A stretch of DNA of 10,366 bases, from contig CAIKKO010000030.1 in assembly GCA_903828025.1 (NCBI GenBank), positions 1 to 10,366 of the forward strand. The letters are read 5' to 3'. Position 1 is the stretch's first letter. Each line of letters opens with the position of its first letter. The stretch comes from an uncultured Sphingomonadales bacterium (GTDB taxonomy: Bacteria; Pseudomonadota; Alphaproteobacteria; Sphingomonadales; Sphingomonadaceae). The translations under genes were made by a program, and so were the position numbers. Positions 1 to 5,462 of the stretch are shown in pieces. The notes under the pieces are model-generated. The model searched no databases and was not told where the DNA came from. It was given only the letters and a program-made list of their open reading frames with translations.

Positions 1-375
1 AACGTCGGCGGCGAGCAATCGGGCCACATGATCCTGACCGACCACGGCACCACCGGCGACGGCACGGTTGCCGCGCTGCAGGTGCTCGCCGCGCTGATCG
101 CTTCGGGGAGGCCTGCAAGCGAGACGCTGCATCTGTTCGACCCCGTCCCGCAGCTCCTCAAGAATGTGCGCTTTGCCGGGGGGAAGCCGCTTGAGGCGGA
201 AAGCGTGAAGGCCGTGATCGCCGAAGCGCAAGCGCAGCTTGCCGGCAAGGGCCGCCTTGTCATCCGCCCCTCGGGCACCGAACCCGTGATCCGCGTCATG
301 GCTGAAGGCGACGATGCTGCGGAAGTCGAGCAGGTCGTCGACACGATCTGCGACGCGGTGCGCAAGGCTGCCTGA
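1..375 (+). CDS. glmM: Phosphoglucosamine mutase GlmM, C-terminal part (5' truncated by window edge)
   Basis: The frame is open from base 1 and ends at TGA 373-375, leaving 124 C-terminal residues. GlmM interconverts glucosamine-6-phosphate and glucosamine-1-phosphate in the cytoplasm, on the route to UDP-GlcNAc for peptidoglycan and lipopolysaccharide. The fragment starts inside the sugar-binding loop (GGEQSGH, residues 3-9 of the fragment). It ends with the domain-4 phosphate-binding loop RPSGTEPVIRVMAEG, both typical of alpha-D-phosphohexomutases. The 'GEQSGH' form fits GlmM better than phosphomannomutase. The catalytic phosphoserine and metal-binding motifs lie outside the window. It leads a tight plus-strand cluster: the next gene starts 11 bases after this stop, and its Shine-Dalgarno GAGGGG (374-379) overlaps the stop. 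Identity is secure at family level; the internal ATG at 28 is not the real start. Confidence 0.95.
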   Translation, partial: NVGGEQSGHMILTDHGTTGDGTVAALQVLAALIASGRPASETLHLFDPVPQLLKNVRFAGGKPLEAESVKAVIAEAQAQLAGKGRLVIRPSGTEPVIRVMAEGDDAAEVEQVVDTICDAVRKAA

Positions 376-386
376 GGGGACCCGCG

Positions 387-614
387 ATGCTTGAAATGCG
401 CCCCGATTGCGAACGCTGCGGCAGCGATCTTCCCGCCGAAGCCCCCGGCGCCTTCATCTGCTCGTTCGAATGCACGTTCTGCGCCGAATGCGCCGAAGCG
501 CTCGACGACCGCTGCCCCAATTGCGGCGGCGAGCTGCTCGACCGGCCCGCGCGCGCCAAGGCGCTCCACGCGAAGTCCCCGCCGTCCACCACCCGCAAGT
601 TCAAGCCGGAATGA
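387..614 (+). CDS. DUF1272 small cysteine-rich (putative zinc-binding) protein
   Basis: This is a 75-residue cytoplasmic protein with eight cysteines at residues 8, 11, 25, 29, 32, 35, 43 and 46. They form CxxC pairs (DCERC, CTFCAEC, CPNC) that could bind two structural zinc ions. The opening 'LEMRPDCERC' and the later 'CSFECTFC' match the DUF1272 family, which is widespread in proteobacteria and has no established function. The ATG at 387 has a good Shine-Dalgarno, GAGGGG at 374-379, seven bases upstream. The C-terminal 25 residues are basic and look unstructured. It sits between glmM and thiD, and its stop overlaps the thiD start (ATGA, 611-614), so translational coupling is likely. No role in amino-sugar or thiamine metabolism can be inferred beyond co-transcription. 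The family assignment is from memory of the motif. Confidence 0.88.
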   Translation: MLEMRPDCERCGSDLPAEAPGAFICSFECTFCAECAEALDDRCPNCGGELLDRPARAKALHAKSPPSTTRKFKPE

Positions 615-1420
615 CGCCCCCGCCACGCGTACTCTCCATCGCCGGCTCGGATTCGAGCGGGGGCGCGGGGATTCAGGCGGACATCAAGACGATCACGATG
701 CTCGGCGGCTATGCGATGACCGCGATCACCGCGATCACCGCGCAGAACACCGTTGGCGTGCAGGCGGTCGAGGCGATCTCGACCGAATTGCTGCTCCGGC
801 AGATCGCCGCCTGCATCGACGATATCGGCGTGGATGCGGTCAAGATCGGGATGCTTGGCAGCGCGGCATCGGTGCAAGCCGCCGCCGACGCACTGGTCGC
901 CGCCCCGCACGGATCGGCAACGCGCTTCCCCATCGTGCTCGATCCCGTGATGATCGCCACCTCGGGCGCCCGGCTGGCCGACGACGCGACGGTCGATGCC
1001 ATGGTCGAACGGCTGTTTCCGATTGCCACGCTGCTGACCCCCAATCTGCCCGAACTCGCCGCGCTGACCGGAGCGTCGCTACCGACGCGCGACGACATCA
1101 TCGCCGCCGGGCAAGCACTGGCCCGCGCCCACAAATTCCATCTGCTGGTCAAAGGCGGGCATGGTGCGGGCGAGACGGTGGTGGACCTGCTGTTCGGTCC
1201 CGACGGCACCTTTCAGGAATTCGCCGCACCGCGCATTCCCACGCGGCATTCGCACGGCACCGGCTGCACGCTTTCAAGCGCCATCGCTACGCTGCTGGGC
1301 AAAGGGCTGGCGCTGGCCGAAGCGGTGGCGCAGGCCCGCGATTTCGTGCGCGCCGCGCTGCTGGCCGCACCGGGGTTCGGTGCAGGCAGCGGCCCGCTGG
1401 GACACCATGCGGTGCGCTGA
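611..1420 (+). CDS. thiD: Hydroxymethylpyrimidine/phosphomethylpyrimidine kinase ThiD
   Basis: This 269-residue ribokinase-fold enzyme phosphorylates HMP, and then HMP-phosphate, to HMP-pyrophosphate in thiamine synthesis and salvage. Length is normal for ThiD. The N-terminal signature SIAGSDSSGGAGIQADIKT is at residues 9-27, followed by 'GMLG' near residue 80, 'VLDPVM' and the 'LTPNLPE' strand. The C-terminal anion hole HSHGTGCTLSSA carries the catalytic-type cysteine at residue 219. I chose ATG 611, which overlaps the previous stop as ATGA, over the much longer upstream open frame beginning at 407, because everything before 611 is out-of-frame DUF1272 coding sequence. A stand-alone kinase without a fused ThiE domain suggests the rest of the pathway is elsewhere. 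No TPP riboswitch precedes the operon in the visible sequence. It converges with the minus-strand gene ending at 1424, leaving three bases between stops. Confidence 0.95.
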   Translation: MTPPPRVLSIAGSDSSGGAGIQADIKTITMLGGYAMTAITAITAQNTVGVQAVEAISTELLLRQIAACIDDIGVDAVKIGMLGSAASVQAAADALVAAPHGSATRFPIVLDPVMIATSGARLADDATVDAMVERLFPIATLLTPNLPELAALTGASLPTRDDIIAAGQALARAHKFHLLVKGGHGAGETVVDLLFGPDGTFQEFAAPRIPTRHSHGTGCTLSSAIATLLGKGLALAEAVAQARDFVRAALLAAPGFGAGSGPLGHHAVR

Positions 1421-1423
1421 AAA

Positions 1424-1744
1424 TCAGCTGCGCGCCGCCGTACCTGCAATCGCATTGAGCTTGCGCCAGAGCCGCAGGCGCCGCTCACCGGTGAGGATCA
1501 CGGCCAAATTGATCACAAACAGGGTGATCCCGATAAAGCCGAAGAACCAGTTGGTTGTGTCCGCGAGCAGATAGCCCAGCGCCAGCACGAGCACGATGGA
1601 CGGCACGAACAACAAACTCAGAAACGCAAACACCTGCGCCGCAATCACAACCTGCTTCACGTCGGGGGCCTTTTGCCAATACCGGACCAGCAAGGGCCGC
1701 TGGACTTCGAGCGCATCGTTGGCGGTTTTTCGCGTTCCGGCCAA
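1424..1744 (-). CDS. Small two-helix inner-membrane protein, unknown function
   Basis: The frame encodes 106 residues if translation starts at TTG 1744-1742. I do not recognise the family. There is a short polar N-terminus (about residues 1-33), then two hydrophobic helices at roughly 34-59 and 64-86. The C-terminus is strongly basic ('GERRLRLWRKL'), which by the positive-inside rule would lie in the cytoplasm. No catalytic motif is visible. No ATG occurs upstream of the first helix, and no convincing Shine-Dalgarno precedes the TTG, so the start is uncertain; GTG at the codon just before the first helix would give a shorter product. It lies 38 bases downstream of the LOG-family gene on the same strand and probably shares its transcript. 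A small GC hairpin (CGCCC with GGGCG, 1746-1759) sits just before the start. Confidence 0.6.
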   Translation of the reverse strand: MAGTRKTANDALEVQRPLLVRYWQKAPDVKQVVIAAQVFAFLSLLFVPSIVLVLALGYLLADTTNWFFGFIGITLFVINLAVILTGERRLRLWRKLNAIAGTAARS

Positions 1745-1782
1745 TCGCCCGAAGGGGCGAAAGCTGGTGGAGAGTGCCCCGC

Positions 1783-2664
1783 TCAGCCGCAGTCCAGCCC
1801 GTAGAACGCGGTGATGTGCCCCCAGGCCTCTTCCGCCGTTTCGACCATCCGGAACAGAGCGAGGTCGGCGTCGCTGATCACGCCCTCTTCGGCAATCGCC
1901 GCGAAATTGATCACCCGGTTCCAGTAGTCCGCGCCGAACAGCAGGATCGGGATCGGCTGCATCTTGCCCGTCTGGATCAGCGTGAGCAGCTCGAAGAACT
2001 CGTCGAACGTGCCGAACCCGCCGGGAAACACCGCCACGGCCCGCGCGCGCAGCAGAAAGTGCATCTTGCGCAGTGCGAAGTAGTGGAACTGGAACGAAAG
2101 GTGCGGCGTGACATATGCGTTGGGCGCCTGCTCGTGCTGCAGCACGATATTGAGCCCTATCGATTCCGCCCCTGCCTCGGCTGCGCCGCGATTGGCCGCC
2201 TCCATGATCGAGGGGCCGCCGCCCGAGCAGATCACGAACTGCCGCTGGCCATCCTCCACCACGCCGCAGCCGCCCGCGATGGCACCGAGCTTGCGCGCCT
2301 CCTCGTAATAGCGCGCCTTGGCGATCAGCCGCTCGGCCACTTTCAGGCTTTCGGGCGTGGTTGCAACGGCCCGCATCGCGTCCGCTTCTTCCGGCGCGGG
2401 GATGCGTGCCGAACCATAGATCACCAGCGTCGAGCCGATCTCCGCCTCATCGAGCAGCATCTCGGGCTTGAGCAGTTCCAGCTGGAAGCGCACCGGGCGC
2501 AATTCCTCGCGCAGCAGGAAATCGGTGTCACGGAAGGCCAGCCGGTAGGCCGGGTCCAGCTGCTGCGGGGTAACGCGCGGATGCGCTTCGACAAACCCGG
2601 CTTCCTGCTCGGCCTTGTAGAACTTGCGGTCCGTCAGTTCGGGATGGTTTTCGTCTTCGGTCAT
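1783..2664 (-). CDS. LOG-family (lysine decarboxylase-like) protein, putative nucleotide phosphoribohydrolase
   Basis: This is a 293-residue cytoplasmic protein. The family hallmarks are a glycine-rich SGGGPSIMEAANRGA at residues 147-161, an R-K pair at 199-200, and the signature PGGFGTFDE at 214-222, all in a Rossmann-like fold. LOG-family enzymes release the base from nucleoside 5'-monophosphates, including cytokinin ribotides. This longer subgroup, with about 80 residues before the core, has also been annotated as TIGR00730 or 'lysine decarboxylase'; decarboxylase activity is not expected. The open frame extends to 2874, but the upstream part is low-complexity and would translate through a homopolymer tract, so I chose ATG 2664, where the conserved-looking sequence (MTEDENHPEL) begins. 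No clear Shine-Dalgarno is present. A possible -10 TAAGAT lies at 2735-2730 without a good -35. Substrate is unknown. Confidence 0.88.
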   Translation of the reverse strand: MTEDENHPELTDRKFYKAEQEAGFVEAHPRVTPQQLDPAYRLAFRDTDFLLREELRPVRFQLELLKPEMLLDEAEIGSTLVIYGSARIPAPEEADAMRAVATTPESLKVAERLIAKARYYEEARKLGAIAGGCGVVEDGQRQFVICSGGGPSIMEAANRGAAEAGAESIGLNIVLQHEQAPNAYVTPHLSFQFHYFALRKMHFLLRARAVAVFPGGFGTFDEFFELLTLIQTGKMQPIPILLFGADYWNRVINFAAIAEEGVISDADLALFRMVETAEEAWGHITAFYGLDCG

Positions 2665-2752
2665 GGTGCCATGGTGTCGCAAGGCACGAGGCAAACCGCA
2701 ATGGCGGATACGCGGCAAAGGGCCCGGCGATCTTAACAAAGTCGTGAAGTCG

Positions 2753-2782
2753 GCGGAGGTCACCGCCGCTTGCGGCCTCCGC
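2753..2782. repeat. GC-rich nested inverted repeat upstream of the LOG gene
   Basis: The outer arms GCGGAGG (2753-2759) and CCTCCGC (2776-2782) are exact complements. Inside them GCCGC (2765-2769) and GCGGC (2772-2776) can pair in a competing small hairpin. It lies between the LOG-family start and the C13 run. There is no T-tract on either side, so it does not look like an intrinsic terminator. If the LOG transcript starts upstream, this would be leader structure; otherwise it is only DNA symmetry. Confidence 0.5.
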
Positions 2783-2789
2783 GCATGAG

Positions 2790-2802
2790 CCCCCCCCCCC
2801 CC
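2790..2802. repeat. 13-base poly-C homopolymer tract (poly-G on minus strand)
   Basis: An uninterrupted run of 13 C lies in gene-free DNA, 126 bases upstream of the LOG-family ATG and just before a strong hairpin. Runs of this length are prone to polymerase slippage and to sequencing error, so the true length may differ. It is the only homopolymer of this size in the window. Confidence 0.9.
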
Positions 2803-2806
2803 GGAG

Positions 2807-2840
2807 ATGGCCGACCTGTCCCCGACAGGACGGCCATTTT
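2807..2840 (+). terminator. Strong hairpin with short T-run, intrinsic-terminator-like on plus strand
   Basis: ATGGCCG (2807-2813) pairs with CGGCCAT (2831-2837). CCTGTC (2815-2820) pairs with GACAGG (2824-2829) around a CCC loop, with one A-A mismatch between the two stem parts. TTT follows at 2838-2840, so the shape is that of a plus-strand terminator with a weak T-tail. No plus-strand gene ends upstream, since the nearest one stops at 1420. It may therefore terminate an antisense transcript, protect the LOG/tRNA intergenic region from readthrough, or be a dispersed palindromic repeat. On the minus strand no T-tract follows. Confidence 0.5.
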
Positions 2841-2873
2841 GCTTGCGCGCTGCGGGAAAAGCCATCCGCGCCA

Positions 2874-2899
2874 AGCTGAATTATCCAGTGAATTCAGCT
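2874..2899. repeat. 9-bp perfect inverted repeat downstream of tRNA-Gln
   Basis: AGCTGAATT (2874-2882) and AATTCAGCT (2891-2899) are exact complements with an 8-base loop. It begins 18 bases past the CCA end of tRNA-Gln on the minus strand, where a terminator or 3'-processing structure would be expected. Only two T's follow on that strand, so as an intrinsic terminator it would be weak. Confidence 0.55.
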
Positions 2900-2916
2900 G
2901 AACAGACGCAAGGAAT

Positions 2917-2990
2917 TGGATGCCCCGCGAGGACTCGAACCTCGATAAACGGAATCAGAATCCGGTGTCTTACCATTGGACGACGGGGCA
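2917..2990 (-). tRNA. tRNA-Gln (anticodon CUG), CCA encoded
   Basis: Read on the minus strand, the gene folds as a cloverleaf. The acceptor TGCCCCG/CGGGGCA (2984-2990 with 2921-2927) has the U1-A72 pair typical of tRNA-Gln. The D arm contains AATGGTA, and the T arm is CGAGG-TTCGAGT-CCTCG. The anticodon stem-loop GGA-TTCTGAT-TCC places CTG at 34-36, which reads CAG codons. Base 73 is T (complement of 2920), followed by an encoded CCA (2919-2917). The outermost anticodon-stem pair is C27-U43, a mismatch compared with the C-G pair of E. coli tRNA-Gln. It stands alone, divergent from the Ppx/GppA gene. Confidence 0.93.
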
Positions 2991-3002
2991 ATCGAGGCGC
3001 GC

Positions 3003-3030
3003 CTTTAAGCGCGGCGCTGCGCTGAGTCAA
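3003..3030 (-). promoter_or_regulatory. Putative promoter of tRNA-Gln
   Basis: On the minus strand TTGACT (3030-3025) is followed after 16 bases by TTAAAG (3008-3003), which lies 12 bases before the mature tRNA end. This spacing suits a short 5' leader. The -35 is a five-of-six match to TTGACA; the -10 is a poor match. A GANTC site (GAGTC, 3024-3028), the CcrM methylation target in alphaproteobacteria, overlaps the -35. Whether it is methylated is unknown. Confidence 0.5.
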
Positions 3031-3071
3031 GGTGACGCGCAGCCGTTTGACCGGGTCACTTGCAGGGCCGC

Positions 3072-3100
3072 TTGCTCCGGACCCGCAGGAACGCTAGAGT
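3072..3100 (+). promoter_or_regulatory. Putative promoter of the Ppx/GppA-rlmE operon
   Basis: TTGCTC (3072-3077), 17 bases, then TAGAGT (3095-3100), set in the context CGCTAGAG. This resembles the GCTANAWC -10 element described for the Caulobacter housekeeping sigma factor. A start near 3107 would leave a leader of about 50 bases before ATG 3159, which argues against GTG 3099 as the translation start. Pattern match only. Confidence 0.3.
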
Positions 3101-3158
3101 GGCTGTCAAGTACCGGCCGGGCATTATCCCGGCGGGAGAACATAAGCGATTGGTAGCC

Positions 3159-4448
3159 ATGGCGGAATTCGATCCGCCGACGCAGAAGCGCAAGGCGCGG
3201 ACGGGCAAGCGAAAGGGGAAGCGCGCCTCGGTTCGCGGCAGGCCTGCCGCCCCGCGTTCACCCGCCCGCGTCGGCGCAGATGCAGGCCTCATGGGTGAGG
3301 CACCCTCGAGCGCACACGTCAGCGCCGCTACAAGCCATGCTGTGCCCACAGAAGCCCCCGCGCCCGCAACTGCCCCGGTGCCGGCAATCGGCGATGCTCC
3401 GCGCACGCAGCCCTGGCAGAAATCGCTGCCGTTTCACCGGCAGGCCTATGCCGCGATTGATCTCGGCACCAACAATTGCCGCCTGCTGATCGCGCGTCCT
3501 TCGGGCGATCACTTCATGGTGATTGATGCCTTCAGCCGGGTCGTTCGGCTGGGTGAGGGGCTGGCGCAATCCGGTCGGCTGTCGGACGCCGCGATGGACC
3601 GCGCGCTGGGAGCGCTCACCATCTGCGCGGACAAGCTGCGCAAGCGCAATGTCCATCTCGCCCGCTCGGTCGCGACCGAGGCCTGCCGCCGCGCGGCCAA
3701 CGGCGCGGATTTTATCGACCGCGTCTACCGCGAGACTGGGATCCGCCTCAATATCATCACCGCCGAGGAAGAGGCGCGGCTGGCCGTGCTCGGCTGCCAC
3801 ATCCTGCTCGAACCCGGCGAAGGCCCGGCGATGATCTTCGACATCGGCGGCGGATCGACCGAAATGGTGCTGGTCGATACCAGCGATGCGGTGCCGCGCA
3901 TTCTCGATTGGCAATCGGTGCCCTGGGGTGTGGTCTCGCTGACCGAGAGCATCGGCGCGATCGACCTGACCGCAGATGCCCGCGCCGCAGCGTACACGGA
4001 AATGCGCACGCGGATCACCGATGGCTTCGCCGGGTTTTCGCAGCGCGTAGCGCCCGCGCGTGAGGCTGCGGGCCACATCGCGGGCCTGCGCCTGCTCGGC
4101 ACCAGCGGCACGGTCACCACACTTGCCAGCCTGCATCTCGGCCTGCCGCAATATGATCGCAGCGCGGTGGATGGCCTCATCGTGCCGACCGATTCGATGC
4201 GCGCGATCAGCCAGCGGCTGGCGCATATCTCCCCGGCCGAGCGCGTGGCCGTGCCCTGCATCGGCCGCGAGCGCTCGGATCTGGTCGTGGCGGGCTGCGC
4301 TATCCTCGAATCGATCTTCGATATCTGGCCCGCCGAACGGCTCGGCATTGCCGATCGCGGCATCCGCGAGGGCATTCTGCGCAGCCTGATGGCCGCAGGC
4401 GGGCTGGGCGAACGGCGCGGCGATGACCCCAAAGGAGCGAGCCTGTGA
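3159..4448 (+). CDS. Ppx/GppA-family phosphatase (exopolyphosphatase / guanosine pentaphosphatase type)
   Basis: With ATG 3159 the protein has 429 residues. The ASKHA-fold phosphatase core spans about 94-412: phosphate-1 AIDLGTNNCRLLIA (99-112), VATEACRRA (171-179), ITAEEEARLAVLG (200-212, with the usual catalytic-type acid region), FDIGGGSTEMVLVD (227-240) and GTSGTVTTLASL (314-325). Members hydrolyse inorganic polyphosphate or pppGpp; which one cannot be told here. It ends soon after GIREGILRSLM, so it is the short form without the C-terminal HD domain of E. coli Ppx. The first 95 residues are an extension: K/R-rich (about 10-36), then Ala/Pro-rich. TTG 3150 and GTG 3099 are in-frame alternatives; GTG has an AGGA seven bases upstream but overlaps the likely promoter. 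The stop overlaps rlmE (GTGA). Confidence 0.92.
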   Translation: MAEFDPPTQKRKARTGKRKGKRASVRGRPAAPRSPARVGADAGLMGEAPSSAHVSAATSHAVPTEAPAPATAPVPAIGDAPRTQPWQKSLPFHRQAYAAIDLGTNNCRLLIARPSGDHFMVIDAFSRVVRLGEGLAQSGRLSDAAMDRALGALTICADKLRKRNVHLARSVATEACRRAANGADFIDRVYRETGIRLNIITAEEEARLAVLGCHILLEPGEGPAMIFDIGGGSTEMVLVDTSDAVPRILDWQSVPWGVVSLTESIGAIDLTADARAAAYTEMRTRITDGFAGFSQRVAPAREAAGHIAGLRLLGTSGTVTTLASLHLGLPQYDRSAVDGLIVPTDSMRAISQRLAHISPAERVAVPCIGRERSDLVVAGCAILESIFDIWPAERLGIADRGIREGILRSLMAAGGLGERRGDDPKGASL

Positions 4449-5131
4449 GCCGGAGTGGGCGTGACCCGGGCGAGCGGGTCAAAACCGCCAAGGGGCGCAC
4501 TGCCTCGTCCAACCGCTGGCTCGCGCGCCAGCTCAACGATCCTTACGTCAAGCAGGCCAAGGCCGAAGGCTGGCGCAGCCGCGCCGCGTTCAAGCTGATC
4601 GAGCTGGATACCCGCTTCACCTTGCTGCGCGGGGTCGAACGCGTGGTCGATCTCGGCATCGCGCCCGGCGGCTGGGCGCAAGTGGTGCGCAAACAGGCCC
4701 CCAAAGCGCGGGTGGTGGGCATCGACTTGCTGCCAACCGAACCGATCGAGGGCGTGACCATTTTCGAGATGGACTTCATGGCCGATGCCGCCCCCAGCGC
4801 GCTGACCGAAGCACTCGGCGGCGCGCCCGATCTGGTGCTGTCAGACATGGCGGCCAACACCGTGGGCCACAAGGCGACCGATCACTTGCGCACGATGGGC
4901 TTGGTCGAAACCGCGACCGATTTTGCTATCCAGACGCTGGAGGAAGGCGGGGCCTTCGTCGCCAAAGTGTTTGCAGGCGGCACGGACACCGCGCTGCTGG
5001 CGATCCTCAAGCGCAATTTCACCACGGTGAAACACGCCAAGCCGCCCGCCAGCCGCAAGGATTCGTCCGAATGGTACGTGATCGCGCAAGGCTTCAAGGG
5101 CCGCCGGGACGCCCAGACCTCGGACGAATAG
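4445..5131 (+). CDS. rlmE: 23S rRNA (uridine-2552-2'-O)-methyltransferase RlmE (FtsJ/RrmJ)
   Basis: This 228-residue SAM-dependent enzyme methylates U2552 in the 23S rRNA A-loop during late 50S assembly. The K-D-K-E catalytic tetrad is visible at K50 (RSRAAFKLIE), D134 (LVLSDMAAN), K174 (FVAKVF) and E209 (SSEWYVIA). The SAM motif I is VVDLGIAPGGW at 67-77. Length is slightly above the E. coli protein because of a basic N-terminal tail. The start is GTG 4445, whose TGA overlap with the preceding phosphatase gene (GTGA, 4445-4448) implies translational coupling. Pairing a phosphatase of the ppGpp/polyphosphate branch with a ribosome-maturation enzyme would fit growth-rate control, but that link is inference. 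Confidence 0.95.
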   Translation: MSRSGRDPGERVKTAKGRTASSNRWLARQLNDPYVKQAKAEGWRSRAAFKLIELDTRFTLLRGVERVVDLGIAPGGWAQVVRKQAPKARVVGIDLLPTEPIEGVTIFEMDFMADAAPSALTEALGGAPDLVLSDMAANTVGHKATDHLRTMGLVETATDFAIQTLEEGGAFVAKVFAGGTDTALLAILKRNFTTVKHAKPPASRKDSSEWYVIAQGFKGRRDAQTSDE

Positions 5132-5160
5132 CTCTGCCCGACATTTCCACAGGCTGGATT

Positions 5161-5190
5161 TTGCGCGAATCACACCGCGCGCCCTAACGG
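5161..5190 (+). promoter_or_regulatory. Putative promoter of gapR
   Basis: TTGCGC (5161-5166) is followed after 18 bases by TAACGG (5185-5190), giving a predicted start near 5197 and a leader of about 26 bases that carries the GGAG ribosome site at 5210-5213. A GANTC site (GAATC, 5167-5171) abuts the -35. Weak match; offered because the 91-base gap after rlmE is long enough to need its own promoter. Confidence 0.28.
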
Positions 5191-5222
5191 GGCCAACACG
5201 CATTCCATCGGAGTAGATTGAT

Positions 5223-5459
5223 ATGGCTGATGCCGCCGACGACCGCCTGCGCCTCCTGATCGAGCGCATCGAACGCCTCGAGGAAGAAAAGAAGGGCATC
5301 GCCGACGATATCAAGGACGTCTACGCCGAAGCCAAGGCCACCGGCTATGACGCCAAGATTATGCGCCAGATCGTCCGCCTCAGGAAGCTGAAGCCCGACG
5401 ACCGGCGCGAAATGGAAGCGATTCTCGATACCTACAAGAACGCGCTCGGGCTGGAATAG
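5223..5459 (+). CDS. gapR: GapR-like nucleoid-associated protein (DUF2312)
   Basis: This 78-residue, highly charged protein matches the DUF2312 family, whose Caulobacter member GapR binds overtwisted, AT-rich DNA ahead of replication forks and transcription and stimulates topoisomerases. The visible structure is helical: residues 6-34 form a coiled-coil-like segment (RLRLLIERIERLEEEKKGI) with heptad L/I spacing. DIKDVYAEAKATGYDAKIM and RQIVRLRKLKPDDRREME follow, the family's basic DNA-binding region. No signal peptide or membrane segment is present. GGAG at 5210-5213, nine bases before the ATG, fixes the start. It is separated from rlmE by 91 bases, so it probably has its own promoter. Its stop lies three bases from the stop of the convergent CPBP gene, with no terminator hairpin evident. 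Family membership is strong; function is carried over from Caulobacter. Confidence 0.9.
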   Translation: MADAADDRLRLLIERIERLEEEKKGIADDIKDVYAEAKATGYDAKIMRQIVRLRKLKPDDRREMEAILDTYKNALGLE

Positions 5460-5462
5460 GGG

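Noticed and set aside
407..610. N-terminal extension of ThiD from ATG 407
   Set aside because: It would read the DUF1272 gene in another frame. The extension is Arg-rich, and ThiD homology begins at MTPPPRVLSIAGSD from ATG 611.
386..614. TPP riboswitch or leader control of thiD
   Set aside because: There is no room: thiD overlaps the preceding gene, and no THI-box-like sequence (such as GGGGTGC...CTGAGA) is seen upstream in the window.
1555..2736. 393-codon plus-strand open frame
   Set aside because: It lies antisense to the LOG-family gene and the small membrane gene. Its residue composition is that of a complement of coding DNA (many R, A, H), and no motif is seen.
2665..2874. N-terminal extension of the LOG-family protein to 2874
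   Set aside because: It would translate hairpins and the C13 run as low-complexity peptide; family-like sequence begins at ATG 2664.
3725..4681. 318-codon minus-strand open frame over the phosphatase and rlmE
   Set aside because: It is antisense to two well-supported genes and has no independent motif or ribosome site.
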